DNA from: Kocuria flava
GTDB taxonomy: Bacteria; Actinomycetota; Actinomycetes; Actinomycetales; Micrococcaceae
Reading direction: 5' to 3'
Assembly: GCF_001482365.1 (NCBI RefSeq)
Contig: NZ_CP013254.1
Coordinates: 1,240,001-1,304,000 of the forward strand
DNA: 64,000 bases
Made by a program: the position numbers and the translations under genes. Below, one piece after another: positions 16,792 to 24,126 of the stretch; within the stretch, counting starts at the first letter, position 1; every line of letters starts with the position of its first letter. Under the pieces are notes generated by a model. It was not told the DNA's origin, searched no databases, and worked only from the letters and a program-made list of their open reading frames with translations.

Positions 16792-17336
16792 CGGTGCGCA
16801 CCGCCGCCGTCGTGGTCGCCTCGACCCGGGCCGCCGCCGGCGTCTACGAGGACCGCAGCGGGCGGATCGCCGCCGACTGGTTCCGCTCCCACGGCTTCGC
16901 GGTCGAGGGCCCGTTCGTCGTGGCCGACGGCGCCGACGTGCGCGCCCGGCTGGAGGAGCTGCTGCTCGAGCGGGACCCGGACCGGCGCCCCAGTGTCGTC
17001 GTCACGAGCGGGGGCACGGGGCTCGCGCCCGACGACCTGACCCCCGAGGTCACCCGCCCCCTGCTGGACCGCGAGCTGCCCGGCATCATGGCGGCCCTGT
17101 GGGCGGAGGGCCGCCGGACCACGCCCCTGGCCGCGCTCAGCCGCGGGCACGCCGGGGTCAGCGGCTCCACCTTCGTGGTCAACCTCCCCGGCTCCACCGG
17201 CGGGGTGTGGGACGGGCTGAAGGTGCTCGAACCGCTGCTCGACCACGTCTGCGACCAGCTCGAGGGCCACCGCGACCGCGGCCACCCGGGCCCCGGCGCC
17301 CCGCACCCCGACCCGACGCAGGAGACCGACCGATGA
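16788..17336 (+). CDS. mogA: Molybdopterin adenylyltransferase (MogA/MoaB type)
   Basis: Adenylylates molybdopterin before MoeA inserts molybdate. The 182-residue protein shows the SGGTGLAPDDLTPEV loop, the GHAGVSGSTFVVNLPGS motif and the GVWDGLKVLEPLL helix of the MogA/MoaB fold. The GTG start overlaps the moaC stop (GTGA). The N-terminus VRTAAVVVASTRAAAG is a typical Rossmann-like first strand. The C-terminal 25 residues are Pro/His-rich and probably disordered. MogA and MoaB cannot be separated confidently by sequence alone. Confidence 0.9.
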   Translation: MTVRTAAVVVASTRAAAGVYEDRSGRIAADWFRSHGFAVEGPFVVADGADVRARLEELLLERDPDRRPSVVVTSGGTGLAPDDLTPEVTRPLLDRELPGIMAALWAEGRRTTPLAALSRGHAGVSGSTFVVNLPGSTGGVWDGLKVLEPLLDHVCDQLEGHRDRGHPGPGAPHPDPTQETDR

Positions 17337-17785
17337 GCACCCCCGGACCCGTCCAGGCCGAGACCGCCGTGGTCGCGGCCTTCGTCACCGACGCACCGCT
17401 GGACCACGGCCGGGCCGTCGCCGCCGTGCAGGACGAGCGCACCGGCGCGGTCGTGTCCTTCAGCGGGGTGATCCGCGACCACGACGGCGGGCGCGCCGTG
17501 CAGCGCCTCGACTACACGTGCCACCCCAGCGCCGGCGAGGCCATCGCGGCCGTCGCCCGCGCGGTCGCCGCCGACCACCCGGGGGTGCGGATCTGGGCCG
17601 CGCACCGGGTGGGGCGGCTGGGCATCGGCGACTCCGCGCTCGAGGCGGCCGTGGCCTCCGCCCACCGCAAGCTCGCGTTCGCCGCGTGCGACGCCCTCGT
17701 GGACCGGATCAAGACCGAGGTGCCCATCTGGAAGGAGCAGCTGTTCGCGGACGGCTCCACCGAGTGGGTCGGGCTGGACGGCTGA
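17333..17785 (+). CDS. moaE: Molybdopterin synthase catalytic subunit MoaE
   Basis: Large subunit of molybdopterin synthase; pairs with MoaD to add sulfurs to cyclic pyranopterin monophosphate. The 150-residue product shows GAVVSFSGVIRDHDGG near residues 37-52, LDYTCHPSAGEAI, HRVGRLGIGD and the active-site lysine region RIKTEVPIWKEQ. The ATG overlaps the mogA stop (ATGA). Length matches the family. MoaD is encoded remotely at 814-1122. Confidence 0.95.
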   Translation: MSTPGPVQAETAVVAAFVTDAPLDHGRAVAAVQDERTGAVVSFSGVIRDHDGGRAVQRLDYTCHPSAGEAIAAVARAVAADHPGVRIWAAHRVGRLGIGDSALEAAVASAHRKLAFAACDALVDRIKTEVPIWKEQLFADGSTEWVGLDG

Positions 17786-17790
17786 GGACC

Positions 17791-18963
17791 GTGGAGCTGC
17801 CCCCGCTCGTCGCCCCCGCCGCGGAGCTCACCGAGGAGGAGCTGCGCCGCTACGCCCGCCACCTCACCGTCCCGGAGATCGGGGAGGAGGGCCAGCGGCG
17901 GCTGAAGAACGCCCGCGTGCTGTGCGTGGGCGCCGGGGGGCTGGGCTCCCCGGCCCTGCTCTACCTCGCCGCCGCCGGCGTGGGGACCCTGGGGGTCGTC
18001 GACGACGACGTCGTGGACGTCTCCAACCTCCAGCGCCAGGTCGTCCACGGCCTGGGCGCCCTCGGTGCGCCCAAGACGTCCTCGGCGGCGGCCCGGGTCG
18101 CCGACCTCAACCCGCTGGTGCGCACGGTCGAGCACCGCGAGCGCCTGGACGCGCACAACGCCCCGCGGATCCTCGCCGGCTACGACCTGGTCGTGGACGG
18201 CAGCGACAACTTCGCGACCCGCTACCTCGTCTCGGACGCGTGCGAGCTGGCCGGGCTGCCGCACGTGTGGGGCTCGATCCTGCGCTTCGACGGGCAGTAC
18301 TCGGTGTTCTGGGGCGCGCACGGGCCGACCTACCGCGACCTCTACCCGGTGCCGCCCGCCCCGGGGAGCGTGCCGGACTGCGCCGAGGCGGGGGTGCTCG
18401 GCGTGCTGCCGGGGCTGCTCGGCACGGCGATGGCCGTGGAGGCCGTCAAGCTCGTCACCGGCATCGGGGACACGATGCTCGGCCGCGTGGCCACCTACGA
18501 CGCCCTCTCCGCCCGCTGGTGGGAGATCCCGCTCGCACCCACCCCCGGGCGGGCCCCCGTGACGGAGCTGCGCGACGACGACGGCGCCCCCGCGTGCGCG
18601 CTGCCCGGCCCCGGCGCGGAGGAGCCGCTGCCCACGGTGACGGCCCCGCAGCTGGCGGCGCTGCTGGCCGCCCGCGAGCGGGGGGAGGCGGACGTCGACG
18701 TGGTCGACGTGCGGGAGCCCTACGAGGCCCGGCTCGCGGCCGTCCCCGGGGCCCGGAGCGTGCCGCTCGCCCGGTTCGAGTCGGGGGAGGCCCTCGCCGA
18801 GCTGGACCCCGCCCGCCCCACGGTGCTGCACTGCAAGGCCGGGTCCCGCTCCGCGCGGGCGCTGCGGCTGCTGCGGGCGGCCGGGCACCGGGACGCCGTC
18901 CACCTCGAGGGCGGGGTCCTGGCGTGGATCGAGCAGGTCGACCCGTCCCAGCGGCCCTACTGA
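17791..18963 (+). CDS. moeZ: MoaD-activating adenylyltransferase/sulfurtransferase (MoeZ/MoeB with rhodanese domain)
   Basis: Adenylates the C-terminal glycine of MoaD (and perhaps CysO/ThiS-like carriers) and supplies sulfur through its rhodanese domain. Residues 10-260 form the ThiF/MoeB domain with the VGAGGLGSPALLYLAAAGVG nucleotide loop at 46-65 and the catalytic Cys at C197 (VPDCAEAGVLG). The CxxC zinc pairs of E. coli MoeB are absent. Residues 280-390 are a rhodanese domain with active-site C348 in HCKAGSRSARA. Start GTG at 17791 lies 5 bases after the moaE stop; this start is inferred, as the longer open frame upstream is moaE in another frame. 390 residues matches mycobacterial MoeZ. 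Confidence 0.93.
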   Translation: MELPPLVAPAAELTEEELRRYARHLTVPEIGEEGQRRLKNARVLCVGAGGLGSPALLYLAAAGVGTLGVVDDDVVDVSNLQRQVVHGLGALGAPKTSSAAARVADLNPLVRTVEHRERLDAHNAPRILAGYDLVVDGSDNFATRYLVSDACELAGLPHVWGSILRFDGQYSVFWGAHGPTYRDLYPVPPAPGSVPDCAEAGVLGVLPGLLGTAMAVEAVKLVTGIGDTMLGRVATYDALSARWWEIPLAPTPGRAPVTELRDDDGAPACALPGPGAEEPLPTVTAPQLAALLAARERGEADVDVVDVREPYEARLAAVPGARSVPLARFESGEALAELDPARPTVLHCKAGSRSARALRLLRAAGHRDAVHLEGGVLAWIEQVDPSQRPY

Positions 18964-19058
18964 GCCGGCGGCTACGCCGGCAGCGGACAGCCCTGGCCAC
19001 GGCCGGCCGGGCTCTGCCTACGGTGGCCCGGTACCGACCCGAACGGAAGGAAACCACC

Positions 19059-19517
19059 GTGTCCGAGCACAGCATCTCCGCCAGCCGCGTCATCGACGCC
19101 CCCGCCGACGCCATCTTCGAGGTCCTCACCCTGCCCTCCCGCCACCAGCAGATCGACGGGTCCGGCACCGTGGTCTCCGGCGACGACCAGCGCATCCAGC
19201 AGGTGGGCCAGGTCTTCGTGATGAACATGAACGGCGAGCACATGGGCGGGGACTACGTCATGGAGAACACCGTCTCCGGCTACGACGAGAACAAGCTGCT
19301 CGCGTGGCGGCCCAAGCCCCAGGGCGCCGAGCTCGAGGGCTGGGAGTGGATCTGGGAGCTGGAGCCGCAGGGCCCCGGGCAGACCCTCGTGACCGAGACC
19401 TACTCGTGGGAGCACGCCACCCCCGAGGCGAAGAAGGCCGTGTCCTTCCCGCTGTTCGAGGACCGTGCCCTCGAGCAGTCCCTCGAGCGCCTGGCCGCCG
19501 CGGTCTCCGAGAAGTGA
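19059..19517 (+). CDS. SRPBCC (START-like) family protein
   Basis: A 152-residue helix-grip domain protein with the standard opening SASRVIDAPADAIFEVLTLP followed by residues for a ligand cavity and a C-terminal long helix (FEDRALEQSLERLAAAVSEK). Members bind small hydrophobic ligands or act as polyketide-like cyclases and toxins; nothing here fixes the ligand. GTG start at 19059 is supported by a GGAAGGA ribosome site. It stands alone between moeZ and an oxidoreductase gene, 95 bases after the former. Confidence 0.82.
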   Translation: MSEHSISASRVIDAPADAIFEVLTLPSRHQQIDGSGTVVSGDDQRIQQVGQVFVMNMNGEHMGGDYVMENTVSGYDENKLLAWRPKPQGAELEGWEWIWELEPQGPGQTLVTETYSWEHATPEAKKAVSFPLFEDRALEQSLERLAAAVSEK

Positions 19518-19575
19518 CCCGCCGCGGGCGCGGCGGACCCGGAATGCGGGCCCGCCGCGCCCGGTTGCCCAGGAC

Positions 19576-20505
19576 ATGAGGATCATCGGAGTCGAGCAGT
19601 TCGGAGGGCCCGAGGCCCTCGCCGTGCACGAGGTCCCGGAGCCCCACCCCGGCCCGGGGGAGGTGCGGATCCGGGTGCGCGCCGCCGCCGTGAGCCCCAC
19701 CGACACCGTGCTGCGCGCCGGGGGCCAGCCCATGGACGGGCGCACCCCGCCGTTCGTGCCGGGCATGGACGCCGCCGGAGTGGTCGACGAGGTCGGGGAG
19801 GGCAGCCGCTGGCGCCCCGGGGAGTCGGTCATGGCGATCGCCCTGCCCCGCGGCGAGCACGGCGGTGCCTATGCGGAGTACCTGATCGCCCCGGACGACT
19901 CGGTCGCCCGCGTGCCCGAGGGCGCCGACCTCGCCGCCGCCTCGACCCTGCCCATGAACGGGCTCACGGCGCTGCAGGTCCTCGAGGTCCTCGACCTCGA
20001 GCCCGGGCAGGTGCTGGCCGTCACCGGTGCCGCCGGCACGCTGGGCAACTACGTCGTGGAGCTCGCCAAGCACGAGGGGCTGACCGTGGTCGCCGACGCC
20101 GCCGACAAGGACCTCGAGCTCGTGGAGAGCCTCGGCGCCGACCACGTCGTCGCCCGCGGGGACGACGTCGCCGCCCGCATCCGGGAGTTCTTCCCGGACG
20201 GCGTGGACGCGCTGGTCGACGCCGCTGTGCTCGACGAGAAGGCCGCCCCGGCGGTGCGCGACGGCGGCGGCTTCGCGACCGTGCGCTCGTGGGACGGCGA
20301 CCCGGGCCGCGGCATCACCGTGCACCGGATCGCCGTCCCGCGGGAGTACCGCTCCGGGGACAAGCTCGACCGGCTGCGCCGCCTCGTCGAGGACGGCGTG
20401 CTGAGCCTGCGCGTGGCAGGGACCCTGCCCGCCGAGGAGGCCGCCGAGGCCCACCGCCTGCTCGAGGGCGGCGGCGTGCGCGGCCGGCTCGTCCTGACCT
20501 TCTGA
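19576..20505 (+). CDS. Zinc-free quinone oxidoreductase-like NADP-dependent alcohol dehydrogenase family protein
   Basis: A 309-residue medium-chain dehydrogenase/reductase of the quinone oxidoreductase (QOR/zeta-crystallin) group. The N-terminal GroES-like part is VEQFGGPEALAVHEVPEPHP; the Rossmann part contains VTGAAGTLGNYVVELAKHEG, the AxGxxG variant typical of NADPH-binding QORs. No zinc ligands are visible, so it probably reduces quinones or enals. The C-terminus LLEGGGVRGRLVLTF is characteristic. ATG at 19576 lies next to AGGAC. Its TGA stop is part of a hairpin shared with the convergent gene. Confidence 0.87.
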   Translation: MRIIGVEQFGGPEALAVHEVPEPHPGPGEVRIRVRAAAVSPTDTVLRAGGQPMDGRTPPFVPGMDAAGVVDEVGEGSRWRPGESVMAIALPRGEHGGAYAEYLIAPDDSVARVPEGADLAAASTLPMNGLTALQVLEVLDLEPGQVLAVTGAAGTLGNYVVELAKHEGLTVVADAADKDLELVESLGADHVVARGDDVAARIREFFPDGVDALVDAAVLDEKAAPAVRDGGGFATVRSWDGDPGRGITVHRIAVPREYRSGDKLDRLRRLVEDGVLSLRVAGTLPAEEAAEAHRLLEGGGVRGRLVLTF

Positions 20506-20533
20506 GCCGCCGCCCCGGCGGGGCGGCGGCTCA
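20503..20533. terminator. Bidirectional hairpin containing both stop codons
   Basis: TGAGCCGCCGCCCC (20503-20516) and GGGGCGGCGGCTCA (20520-20533) are perfect complements around a 3-base loop. The first three bases are the stop of the plus-strand oxidoreductase and the last three are the stop of the minus-strand membrane protein, so terminator and coding ends coincide. Confidence 0.75.
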
Positions 20534-21172
20534 GCCGGCGGCGGGGGACTGCCGCTCGGCCGCGACCCGGTCCACGCGGCGGTGGAAGCGCATCCCGGCC
20601 AGCCCGCCGAGGACCGCGCCGGCCAGGCTCACCAGCCCGCCGACCACCAGGGCGAGCACGGCCGCACCCGTGCCGGCGTCCGCGGACGGGCGCGGCAGGC
20701 CCACGCCGCCGGGCAGCTCGAGGCGGTCGCCCGTGGCCAGGGCGAGGACCGCGACCACGATCAGCGCCAGCACCGCCCACAGCCACACGGCCACGCCCTG
20801 CTTGGCGCCGTCGAAGCGGGCCATGCGCCCGGCGACGTAGCCGCCGCAGACGTAGGCGAGGAACAGGACCACGGCCGCGACCACGCCGCCGGCGCCCGTG
20901 AGGGTCTCGAGGTCCGCCCCGGCCGCGGCGCCGGCGGCGGCGGTCGCGGCGGAGAGCAGCACCGCCATCCCGGTCGCGGCCAGCCACCCGAAGAACGCGG
21001 CGCCGAGCTTCATGCCGCCGAACTGCTGCCGCTCGGCCGCCACGAGGTCGTGGCGCCGGGCCCTCGGGGTGGTGGCCCCCGCCCGCGGCTCGGCGGGGGC
21101 CGTCCGCTCCGCTCCGCGCTCCGACCAGGGCCCCTCAGGGGCCGTGGGTCCGGGTTCCTGCTGCCGTGCCAT
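20531..21172 (-). CDS. Membrane protein with four predicted segments, unknown function
   Basis: A 213-residue protein. The first 50 residues are hydrophilic and rich in Pro, Glu and Arg; then follow hydrophobic segments near 56-80, 95-115, 127-145 and 166-190, and a charged C-terminus (MRFHRRVDRVAAERQ). Glycine-rich helices (GGYVAGRMARF, GGLVSLAGAVLGGLAG) suggest packing as a small bundle, like YrzE/TIGR04086-like membrane proteins, but I do not assign a family. ATG at 21172 has a GAGGAGGAC ribosome site. It is convergent with the QOR gene and divergent from the SDR gene. Confidence 0.7.
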   Translation of the reverse strand: MARQQEPGPTAPEGPWSERGAERTAPAEPRAGATTPRARRHDLVAAERQQFGGMKLGAAFFGWLAATGMAVLLSAATAAAGAAAGADLETLTGAGGVVAAVVLFLAYVCGGYVAGRMARFDGAKQGVAVWLWAVLALIVVAVLALATGDRLELPGGVGLPRPSADAGTGAAVLALVVGGLVSLAGAVLGGLAGMRFHRRVDRVAAERQSPAAG

Positions 21173-21301
21173 GACGTCCTCCTCGCCGGGGGTCCGCACC
21201 CGCTGGTGCTCACGATGGTCCTCCGATCGTCCCCGCCGCGCAACGGTGCGCCCCCGGGACCGTCCGCGCACCGGCCCTGGCCGCCCCGCCCGGACCGACC
21301 G

Positions 21302-21307
21302 TAGGCT
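21302..21307 (+). promoter_or_regulatory. Putative -10 element upstream of the SDR gene
   Basis: TAGGCT within the 201-bp divergent region between the membrane protein and the short-chain dehydrogenase, about 67 bases before the ATG at 21374, which has its own GAGAGG ribosome site. The rest of the region shows no repeat that I recognise. Confidence 0.35.
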
Positions 21308-21373
21308 GATGGTCCCGGGCCGCCCCGGTGGCCCGGCCGCGCACCGCACGCGAGCGACAGAGAGGGCACCACC

Positions 21374-22183
21374 ATGGACTCCACCTCCGGCTTCACCCCG
21401 CGCACCGCCGTCGTCACCGGCTCGGACTCGGGCATCGGCCGCGCGACCGCCGTGGCCCTGGCAGCGGCCGGCCTGGACGTCGGCATCACCTGGCACCAGG
21501 ACGAGGCCGGCGCCGAGCGCACCGCCGAGGAGGTGCGCTCCTGGGACCGGAAGGCGGTGCTCGCCCGGCTGGACGCCACCGACCTCGAGGGGGCGGCGGC
21601 GGTGGTCGACTTCCTCGCCGAGCAGCTCGGCGGGCTCGACGTGTTCGTGAACAACTCGGGGACCGGGGCGAACGTGCCCTTCCTCGAGACCTCCCTGGCC
21701 ACGTGGCGCAAGGTGGTGGCCACCGACCTCGACGGCGCGTTCGTGTGCCTGCAGGCCGCCGCCCGGCACATGGTCGCCGCCGGGCGGGGCGGGCGGCTGA
21801 TCGCGGTCACGAGCGTCCACGAGCACCTGCCCCGGGTGGGCTCGAGCGCCTACGACGCCGCCAAGCACGGCCTCGGCGGTCTCGTGAAGACCATCGCCCT
21901 GGAGCTGGGCGAGCACGGGATCACGGCCAACGCGGTGGCCCCCGGCGAGATCGCGACGCCCATGACCGGCCAGGAGGACGAGAACCCCCGCCGCACCTCC
22001 CGCCCCGGGGTGCCGCTGGGCCGGCCGGGCGACGCCCGGGAGGTCGCCGCGGTGATCGCGTTCCTCGCCTCCCCGGCGGCCTCCTACGTCACCGGGGCGT
22101 CCTGGGTGGTCGACGGCGGGATGGAGCAGATGGGGCCGCAGGCCGGCTCGCACCTGCCCGACGACCGGTGGCGCCGGGGCTGA
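21374..22183 (+). CDS. Short-chain dehydrogenase/reductase (SDR)
   Basis: Classical SDR of 269 residues. The nucleotide loop is TGSDSGIGRATAVALAAAG near residues 15-33, the NNSG motif (NNAG in most) follows strand 4, the catalytic Ser and Tyr-x3-Lys are in VTSVHEH...SSAYDAAKHG, and the C-terminus reads YVTGASWVVDGGMEQMGP, as in glucose dehydrogenase and 3-oxoacyl reductases. Substrate cannot be told; the GMEQMG tail is common in actinobacterial SDRs of the YgaF/DhgII kind. Ribosome site GAGAGGG precedes the ATG. The gene converges with the OsmC gene with only 13 bases between the stops. Confidence 0.9.
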   Translation: MDSTSGFTPRTAVVTGSDSGIGRATAVALAAAGLDVGITWHQDEAGAERTAEEVRSWDRKAVLARLDATDLEGAAAVVDFLAEQLGGLDVFVNNSGTGANVPFLETSLATWRKVVATDLDGAFVCLQAAARHMVAAGRGGRLIAVTSVHEHLPRVGSSAYDAAKHGLGGLVKTIALELGEHGITANAVAPGEIATPMTGQEDENPRRTSRPGVPLGRPGDAREVAAVIAFLASPAASYVTGASWVVDGGMEQMGPQAGSHLPDDRWRRG

Positions 22184-22196
22184 GACCCCCGTCCGC

Positions 22197-22670
22197 TCAC
22201 GGCTCCCGGCCCGCGGGGTCCTCCAGGGCGACGGCGACGTCGTGGCCCACGGGCGCGCCGTGCTCGACCGTGCGGGAGACGGTGCAGTGCTTGTCGTGGG
22301 CGAGGGCGATCAGCCGCTCGACGAGACCGGCGGCCTTGCGCCCGCCGTCGTCGTCGGGGAAGGCGAGGTCGAAGGACAGGTGCAGCCCGTCCAGACGCCG
22401 CGCGCCCTCCTCCACCACCTCGTGCCCGGTCGCCGCGACGCGGAACCGGGTGGGCTGCGCGCTGCGGGAGGTCGCGGTGTCCACGCCCACGGAGGAGCAC
22501 CCGGCCAGGGCGGCCAGGAGCAGCTCCACGGGGGAGAGCAGGTCCTCGCCCTTCCCGAAGGCGATCTCGGCGCCCGCCGCGTTGCGGGCGGTGTAGCGGC
22601 CGGTGCCCGTGCGGGTCAGCTCGACGGCGCGCCGGGCGGGGTCCTGGGTCTGCTGCGCGGTGGGGTCCAT
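22197..22670 (-). CDS. OsmC-family peroxiredoxin-like protein
   Basis: A 157-residue OsmC/Ohr-like protein, expected to reduce organic hydroperoxides with paired cysteines. One redox Cys lies in AALAGCSSVGVDTAT, the usual helix position of the first OsmC cysteine; the second is in HDKHCTVSRTVEHG near residue 130. The order, strand (LSFDLAFPDDD) and spacing fit the YhfA/OsmC subgroup rather than Ohr. The start ATG at 22670 has a CACCAT hexamer 6 bases upstream, suggesting a leaderless mRNA. It is divergent from the glycosyltransferase gene. Confidence 0.85.
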   Translation of the reverse strand: MDPTAQQTQDPARRAVELTRTGTGRYTARNAAGAEIAFGKGEDLLSPVELLLAALAGCSSVGVDTATSRSAQPTRFRVAATGHEVVEEGARRLDGLHLSFDLAFPDDDGGRKAAGLVERLIALAHDKHCTVSRTVEHGAPVGHDVAVALEDPAGREP

Positions 22671-22719
22671 GGACCCATGGTGCCAGCCGTGGCGGGCCGC
22701 GGCGGCGCGGGCGCTGGCC

Positions 22720-22725
22720 TAGAGT
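22720..22725 (+). promoter_or_regulatory. Putative -10 element for the leader ORF-GT87-MFS operon
   Basis: TAGAGT, 77 bases before the GTG of the 11-codon leader ORF. The 5' leader between is GC-rich and carries the CGGAGAG ribosome site just before 22802. Confidence 0.35.
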
Positions 22726-22801
22726 GGGACCGGTCCGGCCGGCCCTGCCCGCAGTCCCGCCGTGCGCGCGACCCACCCGCCCCGCCGACCCGGAGAGAGC
22801 C

Positions 22802-22837
22802 GTGGACCGCACCGACACCCCGCCCGAGATCCCGTGA
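22802..22837 (+). CDS. Possible 11-residue leader peptide coupled to GT87 gene
   Basis: GTG at 22802, directly after a CGGAGAGAGCC ribosome site, opens an ORF encoding MDRTDTPPEIP and ending in TGA at 22835-22837. That stop overlaps the GTG start of the next gene at 22834 in GTGA. The following gene has only a weak ribosome site of its own, so the short ORF could deliver ribosomes by translational coupling. The Pro-Pro near the end could slow ribosomes. It may also be chance; no homologue comparison was possible. Confidence 0.4.
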   Translation: MDRTDTPPEIP

Positions 22838-24126
22838 GCGTCCCGGCCCCCTCCGCCGCCCGGGAGGTCCCCGCCGCTCGCCCGCTCGCCCCGGCGCTGC
22901 TGGCCTGGGTCCTGCTGGCGGGGGCCCTCGTGCGCACCGTGTGGCTGGCCCTCGACGGCAGCATCGACCTGGACGTCTACCGGCTGGGCGGGATGGCGGT
23001 CGTGGACCGCCACGGCTTCGCCGACGAGCTCTACGGGCCGGGCCTGGACCCGGGAAGCGACGGCGGGCTGCCGTTCACCTACCCGCCCTTCGCGGCCCTG
23101 CTCTTCGTGCCGCTGGCCTACCTGCCCGAGCCGCTCACCGAGCTCGCCCTCGTGCTCGCGAGCACCGGGGTCGCCGTCGTGCTCTCGGCGTCGCTGCTGC
23201 GCTACGCCGCCGCCCGGGGCCGGCCCCTGCCGCTGCAGGAGCTGCTGGGCCCGGCCACGGCCGTCGCGGCGGGCACGGCGGTGCTGCTGTGGTCCGGGCC
23301 GTGGATGCGCAACGCCGGGCTCGGGCAGATCAACGCGCTGCTGCTGGCGCTGATCGCCTACGACCTGCTGCGCACCCGCGACGACAGCCTCCTGGGCCGG
23401 GTGCCGCGCGGGACCTGGATCGGGCTGGCCGCCGGCATCAAGCTGACCCCCCTGGCCTTCGGCCTCGTGTTCCTGGTGCGGGGGCAGCTGCGCCCCCTCG
23501 TGGCCATGGGCTCCGCCTTCGCCGCGACGGTGCTGATCGGCTTCCTCGTCCTGCCGCGCGACGCGGTCGTGTTCTGGACGCAGGCCGTGGTCAGCGACGA
23601 CCGGGTGGGCGGGACCGACTACGTCGACAACACGGCGCTGCAGGGGGTGCTCCTGCACCTGGGCGTGCCCGGCGGGGTCGAGCCGCTGCTGCGCTGGCCT
23701 CTGGTCCTGGTCCTGGTCGCCGGGGCGGCGCTGCTGATCCGGGTGCTGGCCGCCCGCGGGATGACGCTGTCGGTGCTGGCCGTGAACGCCCTCGTGATGC
23801 TCTACATGTCCCCGGTGACGTGGTCGCACCACCACGTGTGGTGGCCCGTGGTGCTGACCGCCGTGTGGGTCGAGGCGTGGCCGCGGCTGCTGCGCCCGGG
23901 GCTGGGGCGGGCCGCCCGCGGGGCCGCGCTCGCCCTGGCCGCCGTGGCCGTGGCCGGGCTCTACGTCGGGCCCATCCGCTGGGAGGCCTGGCTGGCCCCG
24001 GCCGGGGTGCCGGGGCCGGCGATCGACGTCGTCGCGGCCCTGCCCTACCTCGCCCTGCTCCTGCTCCTGGCCCTGTGGGCGGTCGCGGGCCTGCGGGCGG
24101 GTCCCCGGGAGGGCGCCCGTGGCTGA
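22834..24126 (+). CDS. GT87-family (DUF2029) polyprenyl-phosphate-mannose-type mannosyltransferase
   Basis: Integral membrane glycosyltransferase of 430 residues with about 10 hydrophobic segments, of the GT-C/GT87 type seen in actinobacterial PimE and related enzymes, which use polyprenyl-phosphate sugars on the outer face of the membrane. The first extracellular loop after helix 1 contains the acidic IDLDVYRLGG motif, the probable catalytic Asp region, and FTYPPFAALLF follows, both usual in this family. WSHHHVWW lies in a later loop. The acceptor is unknown: lipoglycan, arabinan or protein are options. GTG start at 22834 overlaps the stop of an 11-codon leader ORF; the gene end overlaps the MFS gene by 8 bases. 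Confidence 0.85.
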   Translation: MSVPAPSAAREVPAARPLAPALLAWVLLAGALVRTVWLALDGSIDLDVYRLGGMAVVDRHGFADELYGPGLDPGSDGGLPFTYPPFAALLFVPLAYLPEPLTELALVLASTGVAVVLSASLLRYAAARGRPLPLQELLGPATAVAAGTAVLLWSGPWMRNAGLGQINALLLALIAYDLLRTRDDSLLGRVPRGTWIGLAAGIKLTPLAFGLVFLVRGQLRPLVAMGSAFAATVLIGFLVLPRDAVVFWTQAVVSDDRVGGTDYVDNTALQGVLLHLGVPGGVEPLLRWPLVLVLVAGAALLIRVLAARGMTLSVLAVNALVMLYMSPVTWSHHHVWWPVVLTAVWVEAWPRLLRPGLGRAARGAALALAAVAVAGLYVGPIRWEAWLAPAGVPGPAIDVVAALPYLALLLLLALWAVAGLRAGPREGARG

